Assembly (NCBI GenBank): GCA_013396995.1
Contig: VWZP01005513.1
Coordinates: 549,055-613,054, forward strand
From: Dicaeum eximium
Taxonomy: Eukaryota > Chordata > Aves > Passeriformes > Dicaeidae
Direction of reading: 5' to 3'
Length of the DNA: 64,000 nucleotides
Position numbers and translations under genes: made by a program. Within the stretch, counting starts at the first letter, position 1. Every line of letters starts with the position of its first letter. Shown here in pieces: positions 24,240-35,020 of the stretch. The notes under the pieces were generated by a model, which saw nothing but the letters and a program-made list of their open reading frames with translations, was not told where the DNA came from and searched no databases.

Positions 24240-27200
24240 CGAAGCAAGCTGTGAAATCCACTCATTCTCTGCAGCAGAGACTGGTGCAAAGAAACACCTC
24301 TTGGAGGTATCTCATCCTCTTTACTTGCATTTTCTCTCAGCAAGGACCCATGCTCAACCCAACCAGCAGCTGTGAATTTGGAGTTTCACACAGGTCCATG
24401 CACTGAAACCAGACCTAGAATGTCCATTCACCTCGGGCCTGATGCCCACACAAAGTGTAGGTTGGTGAGCACGTTCCCCTCTTAACCTCTTGGGTCTGAA
24501 AGTTTATAACCTCAAAGTAAGGGCTTCTCCCATGGTTTTTCTTGTTCCTTCCAGCTGAAATACAAAATTAACCATGATGCATGAATTTACACAATCTCTG
24601 ATGCATTCTTTGAGGAAAACTATACATATTTATCTGTACTCTGATTGCACTCATATGTTCTGTTATAGACATAATAGAAAAATGCAGCATAAATATAAAG
24701 TTTGTTTTAAATATATTTCAGAGAGAGAGAAAGCAGATTGGTAATTCTATGCATAACAAAAAATGTTACTCTTTATTGAACTGAAATTCTGCCACCCATA
24801 AAATAATAATTCTTTTTTCATGTGAGAAAGAATTTTCTAGTTACATTAATGTAACTTAATAACTTGCCCAAGGGGAACAGAGCTCTCAAAAGATTAAAAA
24901 AAAATCCCACTCCAGAGTTATAAATTTCAGATCCCAAATATGGAATCTGATTGCTAATTTCATGACCAAGAACTCCCAATAAACTTTTCCCAGAAGTCAT
25001 GAAGAATTTGCCTACTCTTAATATTTACAGCAAAGTAAAAGGCCAGTTGTACATTGTCTAATAATGTGCAGCAGAAACTCTTGATGGAATGTCACCATCT
25101 GTGTCTGTGCCTAAAATGGAGCTTACTTTTGAAGATATGATTTAAATTATTCTTTACCAATTAAAGTACCAGAGTGCCAAAGTGATGACAAGATTTTTCC
25201 TGTCTACTTCTTAAAATTATGAGATTCTTTTTTTCTTTTTTTTCCTATCCTCTAGAAGTTCATGGGAAGTAAATTTTCAAAGTAGTGACATTAATGGGAC
25301 TCATGCAGTTAAATCCCTATGTATCACTTTGAACATTTACTTGCTAGTGTACTAATAAAAATTTAGGTCCTTGAATATTTATGATCCTCTATGGGATATC
25401 ATAAATGCAGCTCTTATTTAAATAAATAGGTGGAAAATCTGCCATGTGTGCATAGTTTACTGGCATTCATATAAATGCAATCAAACTTCATTGTCCAAGA
25501 GTATCAGATTAATTTCCATTGTTCCATTTGCTGTTTGACCCTATCCCCCTTGTTCATCTGGATCCCATTTCCAGAGTTTACTCTCCCACTGAGAAGGACA
25601 GTGAGATAAAGACCAAGAGCATGGGGAAGGAAAGCATTTTAATTGGATAAGTGTATTTGAGGTGCTGAGAGCTGCTGGTTTCCTGAGAGCTGCACAGCTC
25701 ATGTCTTCTTTGGTTGGCCTTGGAAATTTCCATCAGCTCCTTGCTGGCAAGGGACCTCCTGAGTGACTGCTGAGGGTGGGAAGGAAGGGGCAGGGATGAG
25801 TGGTGTAAGATTCTAGTGGAAGATTGATTTAATCCTAAAATTTGACATAGACAGCTACAAAGCTGTGATTACCTCTGGGCCTTCTCAATGTCCATAGCTG
25901 TAGATGAGCCCTAATAAATATCCAGAAACAGCTTCTGCAGCAGGGCTTCTACAGTATCTTCCTGGTGCTGGGTATTAATCACATATTATGAGAAGAAAAA
26001 ATTCAGATTCACTCTGACATGATTTATCCACATGATTTAGCCCCTTACACACACCACATCTTTGCAAGCCTGAGTCTCTTGCCTTGAGGTACTTGTCTGG
26101 TGGGACAGGAGCCCTGCCCCATCATACCTGAGAGGCTTTATTCTGGAGATAACATCCAGAACCAAAGCACTCTTTCACAGGAAATTGTGAGTCTGTGCCT
26201 CAGGTGCTGCTGTATCTTCTGTTCAATACTCCAAGCACAGTGAGAGGATTGTCTTTTTTGCTAAACCATCTCCTGCTGCCCTAGAAATCACAAGTCAGGG
26301 TATTTCTACATCGATGTCATGTAGGCTGCTACAAGTTGCCATGTCTTCTTGTTGACCTAATTAGTTATTTATTGCTTCTGTGTCTGCAAGACTTCTAGAA
26401 CAATATAGTCCTTGGAGGATGAAATGTTTTTATAAAATGTTACCAGCTGAATAGTGGCACCAAAATAGAGCAATGACAGAGCATTTGTTCATCTAAGGAT
26501 TCAGTGGAGGAGGAAGCACGAGCAGAAAACTATGGCAGCCTGACAGCTTGAATTCTCACACCAGCAGAGCTTAAATCCTCATCATTTTTATCCTGTGAGA
26601 ACATAATTAGATCTACCTATTAAAATATCTAACAAAATCAACTTTTTCATGCTAATTATATAAAAAAGAATTAAGAAATAGCATATGACTAAGCAACATT
26701 GATTTCTGTCTTGTTACTCAATTACTTATCCACCCAGAAAACTGTCATTTTCATAATGCTTAAATGCATTTCTAGGCATGATATAGAAAGGACCTCACAG
26801 GGACAAGAGTAAGTTTAATAAAAGGGGAAGGACCAGAGTGAGAAACAGAATCTGGGGAGCACAGCTGGAAAGCTCTCTTTCAAAATATTAGGCTAATAGG
26901 TACCTTTAATTTTTCAATTACCAGAGTGTTGTATCTTTTCTAAAAAGAGCCCCAAATCAAAACCACAACCCATGATCCATTCACAGGTGTTCGTCCAATT
27001 TATACAACTCTATTTGTAGACTAGTTCTTGTTCTTTTAAAGACTAGATTTCACTCTCAAGATATGCATGTGTGTATGCATATTTGATTCATCCAAATTTT
27101 GGGGGATTTCTTTTGTAAAAACACATCATAATTCAGGTATCTTTTACTGCCTCAGGATTGTTGAAGAAGTTTTTACTTTGAAAATATAATAGTTTTTGTG

Positions 27201-27887
27201 ATCATTTCCTGTTATTCCTTTAGGGAGCTGAAAATATACAAATCTGACTTCATGCTTATCTTTAAAGGTCCAACCTCTATCTATTATGTTTTAGCTAAAA
27301 TGGAGCAAGTGTTTTGTGTATGTGTGCATGTGAAGGAAAAAAGAAATACAAACAGAAAGGAAAGACTCTAGGATATGTTGTAGTTCCTCTTTCCTTACCA
27401 TGAAGCAAAAATGGCAAAAATAGGAGCATTGTTGCTATGCATCTCATGGTCCTTGCTCATGTCCCCATGGTAACTAGCAGAAGTCATTTGCATTCTGCAG
27501 GAGCATCAGGGAGATGTGTGCAGCAGTTCAGAGGGGTGCATGGTCCAAAGGACATGGTAAATATGGACATTTTTGCAAAAACCCTAAAAGGCCACCCTCA
27601 GGAAGCTAACAGAGCTCCTATTTTTATTTTAAGGCTACTTTGAGCATTCAGTAAGGGGCAAGGCTCTAAAAGTTTTGTGGTGCTCTAACATGCAGCTCAT
27701 GATGCAGGCCCTCAAATGTTATCAGGAAGTAAAACTCTTCTGAAAGTAGAGATGCAGATTTGTTTCAGCTTTACATTTGGTCCTCATTTCACTGCATTAA
27801 GAAGTTTAATTAATGTTTTCTTTCACTATTGCATGCCTATTTTCTTCCTCCCAAAAATGTCCTTCTCTCTGTTATGGATTTTCAAGA
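24240..27887. other. Unique AT-rich DNA, no gene seen
   Basis: Very few open frames over 60 codons exist between 25.0 and 27.4 kb. A direct repeat of CTGAGAGCTGC occurs near 25665 and 25683. A somewhat GC-richer stretch lies at about 25590-25800. No interspersed repeat recognised. Blocks around 25250-25520 are AT-rich but of high complexity and could be conserved non-coding DNA; I cannot test this. Confidence 0.45.
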
Positions 27888-28052
27888 TTTATAAATATTT
27901 TTATCTATACGATGTATAATTATATTTTATTACAACTATCATGTGTACTTTAAACATATAAGCAATAATTATGATATATTTATAGAAGTATAATTATATG
28001 CCAGTATATACTATAAATATTATATACTTTTGAATATATTTCTTTAGAAAAT
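27888..28052. repeat. AT-rich low-complexity block
   Basis: About 165 bp composed almost only of A and T (for example TATAATTATATTTTATTA), lying about 45 bp left of the LTR that starts at 28099. Such blocks are frequent integration surroundings; a causal link is inference. Confidence 0.75.
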
Positions 28053-28098
28053 GCCTGTTTTCAAAGGAAACGTCACTGATAACTTTTATCTATATGCA

Positions 28099-29124
28099 TG
28101 TTGGGTTTGCATTATAAAGTTTTCATAGCAGGAGTTCTACTGAAGTGGATGCTCTAAGAAGTTGCCAGAAGCTTCCCCTGTGTCCAGCAAAGCCACTTCC
28201 AGACAGCTGCAAGACAGAGCTGATGCTGGCCAAGCCCAAGCCCATCTGTGATGGTGGGAGCAGCTCTGGGGTAAGGTATTTTAAAAAGGGTGGAAAACCC
28301 TGCTCAGCTGCAGCAGGAGAGAGGAGAACATGTGAGAGCAACAGCCCTGAAGATACCCAGGTCAGTGCAGAAGGAGGAGCAGGAGCTGCTCAGGCACCAG
28401 AGCTGGGATTCCCCTGCAGCCTTGGGTGCAGACCGTGGTGAGGCAGCTGTGCCCTGCTGCCCCTGGGGGAGCAGAGATCCACCAGGAGCAGGTGGATCCT
28501 TCAGGGAGCCTGGAGGATGCTGTGACCCCACAGGAAGCCCACGGTGGAGCAAATTTGCTGGCAGGACTTGTGACCCTGCAGGGGACCCACTCTGGAACGA
28601 TTTATTGTTGAGGGGCTGCACCCTATGGGAGGGACCCATCCTGGAGCAGCTTATGGGGAACTGCAGCCCATGGAAGGACTCATGTTGAAGAGGCTGGTGG
28701 AGGACTCTCTCCTGTGGGGGGAACCCCATGCTGGAGCAGAGGAAGAGTGTGAGAAGTCCTCCCTCTGAGGAGTAAGGAGCAGCAGGGACCGCGTGTGATG
28801 AGCCAACCATAGCCCCCATTTCCCCTTTGCTTGCACTGCTGAGGGGGAAGAGGTAGAGAATTCAGGAGTGGAGTCCAGGGAGAATAGTGTGGAGAAGGTG
28901 TTTTTAAGATTTTATTTTGTTCTTCTAACCCTGCTCTGATTTGAATATATATTTCTGCTTTAATTTCCCCGAGCTGAACCTGTTTTGCCTGTGATGGTAA
29001 GTGGAGAGCTCCAGACAAGATTTCCGCTTGTCCTTATCTCAAACCACAAGTCTTTCAGCGTGTTTTCTCACCCCATTCCAGCTGCAGAAAGGATTGAGAG
29101 AGAAGTTTTGGTCAACCCACCACA
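28099..29124 (+). mobile_element. Solo LTR of an avian endogenous retrovirus, about 1 kb
   Basis: Begins TGTTGGGTTTGCATTATAAA and ends GTCAACCCACCACA, both ends typical of a large avian LTR family that I recognise. The inner landmarks are in the right order: AGAAGCTTCCCCTGTGTCC, GATGGTGGGAGCAGC, a GC-rich array of 42-48 bp units (28524-28745), GGAAGAGTGTGAGAAGTCCT, GAGGTAGAGAATTCAGGAGT and TTTCCCCGAGCTGAACCTG. TATGCA flanks both sides (28093-28098 and 29126-29131), consistent with a 6-bp target duplication, but a single G (29125) separates it from the canonical CA end. No gag, pol or env sequence adjoins, so this is a solo LTR. The 171-codon minus frame (28304-28819) and the 132-codon plus frame (28290-28688) lie wholly inside it and are consequences of its GC-rich array. 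Confidence 0.93.
28524..28745 (+). repeat. Degenerate tandem array inside the LTR
   Basis: About five related units start near 28524, 28572, 28619, 28664 and 28706, spaced 48, 47, 45 and 42 bp. Each carries a variant of CC(A/T)(C/T)GGGAAGGACCCA(C)GCTGGAGCAG. The array is a normal part of this LTR family, placed in its U3/R part; it varies in unit number between copies. Confidence 0.8.
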
Positions 29125-29571
29125 GTATGCAATGATATCTCCTAAGAGTCTATTTGGAAAAAAAAATCAGATGAAATGCAAGGGAAATAAAATAAAGAAA
29201 GCAACAAAAAAGTACTAAGAAGAAAATAGTAATGCTACATGTTGAGGAATTCTGACCTACATTCCACGTGCTTTGTATGCAGTAGCTTAGATGAGCACTG
29301 AGAAAAGGCTGAATGCTTTATATTTCTTCTATTTTTTCAATCTACTTTCTTCTCTCTTGACTATTCTCAATGATGAAATTCCAATTTCTTTTCTGTTTGA
29401 GGTCTTGAGGTCTAACTTCCTATTAGCCTTTAATGATGTTTCTCTCAGAAAATCCCACAAGAGTCTCTCTCTCCAATTTTTTAAAAGCCAGATTTTTGAA
29501 TCTATCATGCTGCAGAGTACTTCACTCAATTGCAGACTAACTGTTAATATTGAATTACTGTTTTTAAGCAA

Positions 29572-29602
29572 GTGTGTATGTGTGTGTATATATATATATA
29601 TT
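29572..29602. repeat. (GT)n(TA)n microsatellite
   Basis: GTGTGTATGTGTGTGT followed by eight TA units. The repeat contributes the Tyr-Ile stretches of overlapping open frames, which are therefore artefactual. Confidence 0.95.
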
Positions 29603-32600
29603 TCTCTTCTGTGTACTTGCATGCACAGCCTCACACACACTGCTGGGATTTACCCTGTTTCTGCCCTGGAATGACACTGTGAGGGTACAAGGCAGTGTGA
29701 GGGTTTCTCTAGAGTGAGGAAGTGGCCTCTTGCCTCCAGCAAGTGGCCACAAGAATGGTGACTACCTGGTGATTCACCACAGGTGATCATGAGGATTATC
29801 ATTACAGAAAACCTTAACCATGAAAGAAACTCAGATGAGATGGGACAAAGCTGATGCTGCAATGCTTTAACACAAGGAACTAACCTACACTCTCACAGCC
29901 CACAAATATCCATATATTTGCCTCATAAAGCCTGAGGCCATGTGCACCTAAGTCTAAAGATATCATTTTATGACAAATACAGCAAACACAGCAGTTCTTT
30001 TCAATACAGTAATATTTGAACATCAGAAATATTCATATAATAGGGATTAAGAAAGAGAGAAATAATTTTTGTAGTCTTTCTCAGGATTAGCCATGCATTA
30101 GCACACTGAGCTACCTAAGTTCTGCAAAGCAAACTTATCATTCAAGCCCACTTCCCTGGCTTTAAGTCTGCTAGGAGAACCAAGTTCACTGAACTATACA
30201 TAGAAACTTTGCAGAACTGGGCTGTATTCTGAGCTGCTTCCTTGCAGAGTTTGGAACTTTGATTTTTCAGCATTTGTCTATCCAGTTTCACACCTGAGTT
30301 CATACTCTCTGTGATCAAATCAACTTAGGCTGATATATTTAGGCTTTGCCTGTGTGAAGTTTTCTCTGTGAAGCAGAGTGAAGCACATTGCTCTGTAGAG
30401 CTGTGCAGAATATTTGCACATCACTAACATCATAAAAACAATGCATCTGATTTATCACCCTGCATTTCTGATTTTGCATGTGTTGGTGTGAAGAAAGAAA
30501 GAAAATAATGCTTTTTTTTATGGATCAAACCCTCCCCTATTATTGCACAAATAGTTTTAAATATTGTATAATACTTTCAATAAAAGCGTTTATTTCTGCC
30601 ATCTGTGATTTATTGACAGTTCAGGCATTCTTGATATGTACTTGAGATAGGTAAGGTGTACTGTAAGGTGAAAGAAACGGTCATGGGCTAGAAAATAAGG
30701 GTTCCAGTGCTGTACATGTCTTGGCATGTGTCCTTGGACAAGAAAACATGTAGATAATGCAGAGACACAGTGTGATTTCATGTTTACACAGCACTTTGAA
30801 TTAATGAAGCATTGCAGTGCAAAGCGTTGCTTTCAGCCACGGCACTTCAAGGATGTGCAAAGGATCAAATATCCTTTTCACTTACACACTGAAGAGGTCA
30901 TCTGGTTTTGTTTTGAAGTTCTAACATCCTTTTGGCTTTTCATGTCACTTCAAGGTTGCTTCTTACCTCTTATTGACTACTTCAAATTCCTTTTTCTGTG
31001 TCCTTGCCTTTGTTATAAGAATTGATTCAAGGTTTGCACGCAGCTGCTTAACTGGATGCTTGGAGGAAGGAATAATTCATCCTTAAAAGGAATGTTCCTT
31101 ATTTCAAGAATATTTTACACTGCAAGAATATCCTAATCCAGTGTTCATCTTCTATTATTAGAGTGGCATAGGCTTGGCTAGCATTATCTTGAGTCTACTA
31201 TGTCACAGTACAGAAAAATTAAAAGGATTTGTATCTTAGGCGACTTACAGTGATATGTAGGCAGTTTTTGCATCATTTACTGCTTGTAATGAGAAAATCA
31301 ATGTTTGCTTTAAAAAGGAAATGTGCAAATGTGACTCGTATTCCATTAGTTTTCAAAGTCTGCGTTTTAATAATTTGATTTTTTTCTTTTTGAAAGCAAT
31401 TTGCAAAATTTATGAGAGGCAGAGGGGTTTTTATTTCCCAAATGATCCTCTGCTCTCATCAAAGAGTGTGTTCTAGCAAGTAATTTCTGCAAGATGAAAG
31501 GATAAAGTTTCACCACATTGTGCCGAAGAAACATAGTGAAATTTACTCGCTGCAATAATGAGATTTGACTTTGTTGTTTTTATTTATTTCTATTTACTCA
31601 GGGTTTGCCATGGAGAGGCTAAAAAATTTAAATCTTGTGGAACAGTTTTTTTTTTTCCTGATAATTCAGGGATGTTTTTAGGGTATTTTCAGGGGTTCAA
31701 ATCATGCCTAAAACAAATTTCATCAGTAGCATAAGGTCAGTGAGACCATAAGCTTTTTTTTCCAAATTGGTCATGAACAATTGGACACAGTTATGAACAG
31801 TTTAAGCAGATTTTCAAATATTCAACTTAATTATTCATTTCATCTCAGTTCCAAACCTGAATTTTCAGTGATAATTTCTCTGTTTTCTGTCTTTTTGCCC
31901 TCCTCTCTATTTCTCTGTATCTTTTCATGAGGAAAAATTACTTGCTACTACTACTATTCTATTGGTGCCCTGGCATTACTTCAAGAAATTATGAGGACAG
32001 GTGACACAACTCAACTCAAAAGGAAGGAGATACAGACTCCCACAGGTGAAAAGACAAGAACCACAGGGTCCCTGGAAGTACAATGGTCTGGGACAAAATA
32101 CAGGGAGAGAAGATGCCAGGACAAATCTTCTGGATGTACAGGGTGCTGAAGGGCTGAAATGAAACAAGAGTCAGAGTCAGATATCCAAGGCACACAAAAT
32201 CAGCAAAACTGTGAAGAAAAAAAAAGTTCTTTCATACCTTTTTAAGCAAGGAGTTGTGAGCATAACAGCACTGAATACAGCTTGGACAGATGAGAGGCAA
32301 CTCAGCTGAAGTGTGCCCCAGTGACTTGTCTTTTTCCTGGAGTGCTGGCAGCAGGCACATTTAACCACAGCAGGTTCAGTTATACAGAACTTCCTTTGGG
32401 AAAATGGCTGCTGTAAGAAAGCCAGCCTGGCATTAAAGAAGTTTCTTCTGTTAAAAAAAAGGAAAACCCGCTTGTGGCAACCCGATAAAGTTTGGCTCAT
32501 TGTGCAGAACCAACTACACTTGTATTTGTCCTGCCCCAATGATGCCTTTGATAACAGCATTTAAGAATGAAGTCTCTGACACTTTTTGCAAAATGCATCC

Positions 32601-33412
32601 TTTTAGCTTCTAGGAAACATTTCTTCCCTTTGCTGTGGCACATTAATTATGCCAGTAGAAAGCAGTGCCATGACTTTGGGAGCTACACAGCAGAATAGCC
32701 ATGCCTGCAGAGGGGAGAAGTGCTAAAGATGTATTTTAAAAGTGTCTGCTAAGGTTGGAGTTGGACGTTAACAAACCGTTTTTGCCACGGCGCTGCTTTG
32801 ATAATTCCTAAAACAACAGCTGGTTCTACATCCTTAAATGTCATTTTTATTTTGGTAAGCTTAGTCTGCTCCAGCACTTCTTACTGCAGAACATGGAGCT
32901 CACACTTGTCCCTTATGCTGTGCGTGGCAGAACTGATCTGGCAGTGTCATAACTACAGACCATACTCATTCCCATTTCATAGGAGATGTGACTATGGCAT
33001 TTCAAACACTTAAATATTCATAATAACCTCATGGAGGATTTGCTTTAGGGACACAAAAATAAGCAGGAGGGAGAAAAAAGGAACTCTCCCATGCATCTCA
33101 CCAAGTTTCTGTGTTGGGAAAGGTCACTGGGCTTTACAACTGCTTCAAAAATATTACTGTGCTTAGGTGTCTAACACTCTTGAAAATCCATTTCAGAAAA
33201 AAAAAAAAGACATGGCAGTATCAGATTTTTTTAAAATATGGTAAATATGAGCTTTGTAAATGTTTTCATTTTAATGTTTGACTGGACCTCAGCTTGGCTG
33301 GATGGAAAGACAATGAAATCCTTTCCCAAATAAAACAGCAGGAATTAATCTTTTGTCTGCCCAAAGACGAAGGTCTTCACAAACAGCATTGAAGTTTTTT
33401 GAGTTAATAGAT

Positions 33413-33456
33413 TAAAAAAAATTCAAAATTAAAAAAAAAAAAAAAAAGAAAAAAAA
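33413..33456. repeat. A-rich tract
   Basis: A8, then TTCAAAATT, then A17 (33431-33447), G and A8 (33449-33456). Low-complexity; no retroposed body recognised on the left. Confidence 0.9.
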
Positions 33457-33491
33457 GCCTGTTTGCAACATGTAAAGTTTCATGACTTTTC

Positions 33492-33524
33492 AAGCCTTGT
33501 ACAGGAGATTAAGCCTTGTACAGG
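33492..33524. repeat. Short direct duplication
   Basis: AAGCCTTGTACAGG occurs at 33492-33505 and 33511-33524 without mismatch, a 19-bp period. It is a recent-looking local duplication. Confidence 0.9.
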
Positions 33525-34976
33525 GACATGGGAGTTATGGGAGTTTCCCCTTGCATAATCAGAGGCTTCTGGTCTCAGCAGGTGAACAGCTTTATCAATA
33601 CTGTTCAACACTTTACTTCCATAGCGAAAATTTTTGTTGCAGATATAAATCCCATGCAATTTGGTTATCAAGACTAGTAACAGGTCTTGAAGGTCCTATT
33701 TAATTGGGTTCTGTCTGTAAAAGATGTGTTACAGAGCTAGGATGTATTCCTACAATGCTCCCCACCTTCTCTTCTATTCATCCTGTCTTTTTCCTTTTCT
33801 CCTTGGTTAAGGTACAACTTTGTGGATTATGTGACAGGCAAACATTCTGAGCAGTTGTTTACATCCGTGGCATTGTAGGTTTTCATTAGATATAAAAAGT
33901 TGTATTCTTGTAACTTATGGATGTTTTCAAAAGAAGTTTTTCTTGATAGTTGATAGTTTTTCTTCTGCAGAAAAATCTTACTAAATTAACACTTTCTAAG
34001 TCAGCCTACAATGGTTCTACCAGGAAAAATGCCTAAGTGTGGAAATCCAGTGACTGGTAATTTGTAAAATTTCCATCCATTCTTAACAATGTTAATTTCT
34101 TTAGGCATCTTTAATGAATTATTTTTGAAACCTTGGAAGAAAGTGTGGGGTAAAAGTTAGGTTACCACTGCGAAATTCACTTTTCCATGTCATACTTTTC
34201 CATTGGTAAATTAACTATATTTAGTGTTTTACTGATACTTGCATTCTTTTCTTTTGTTCAAGCAATACAATAAACATATTTTAATGAAAACTTTTTGTAA
34301 TGCTTAACTACAGTTACTTACTACAGTACCTTTCATTGCCATTATCCACACGACTGACTGCTTTTGTAAAGGAACAAATAAAAGTTATCAACTTATGCTA
34401 GGAAATTATGGCAAGCATAATAATTTCAGGGTCAGACACAATGCAAAGGGAAAGGCCTTATAAAAGAAGCAATTTTCATATGAAGAAATTAGAATATCTT
34501 GAAAATGTATTGTAATCATAATAGGCAGGAAAGAAGTAATTTCTAATAAAAGCTAAAACAAATTAAAACATGATGTAGTTATTAGTGAGGCAAAATTAAA
34601 CTAGCAAAATGAATCAAATAATAACCATAATTTAAATATTTCTGTGAATTAAGTGACATATTAAAATTTTCTTGATTATATATTAGGTTGCAATATGTTT
34701 GACCATAGGTTTTCTTCCCTTAGAAAATAAACAAAATGTTTGAATCCATAAGAAGTTTATAATGGCAAATTTAAAATTACAAAAAAATAGATATGGTTTT
34801 CTCCTTGGTTACCTTTCAAAGCCTTTAAAATTATTCCACACATCCCAAATGTTCTCTGTCAGCAGGCTAAAAACCAAGACATAATCTTTCTAAATTCAAT
34901 TTTAGTCTGATGTTTAACCACCAGAGGCTCTTAGTAGGACTGCATGAGTTATCTCTTTGACAAATATATCATCCAC

Positions 34977-35020
34977 AAAAAAAAAAAAAAAAAGGAAGAA
35001 AAATAAAGAAAGAAAAAAAG
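34977..35020. repeat. A18 run and A/G-rich tract
   Basis: A18 (34977-34994) continues as an A-rich, G-interrupted tract to about 35020. Simple repeat. Confidence 0.95.

Larger units (their letters stand above)
29132..34976. other. Unique AT-rich DNA, no gene seen
   Basis: Nearly 6 kb without an interspersed repeat that I recognise. Simple repeats at 29572-29602 and A-rich tracts at 33197-33208 and 33413-33456 are listed separately or noted here. Open frames up to 127 codons (29291-29674 plus; 32177-32560 minus) show no family resemblance, and the first spans a microsatellite. AT-rich blocks of high complexity at about 34350-34960 might be conserved non-coding sequence. Confidence 0.45.

Noticed and set aside
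24041..24406. 121-codon open frame with hydrophobic stretches
   Set aside because: Starts inside the solo LTR and crosses its right boundary; the hydrophobic residues come from the T-rich LTR 3' part.
28304..28819. 171-codon minus-strand open frame, the longest in the window
   Set aside because: Lies wholly within the solo LTR and reads antisense through its GC-rich 42-48 bp array, which by chance lacks stops.
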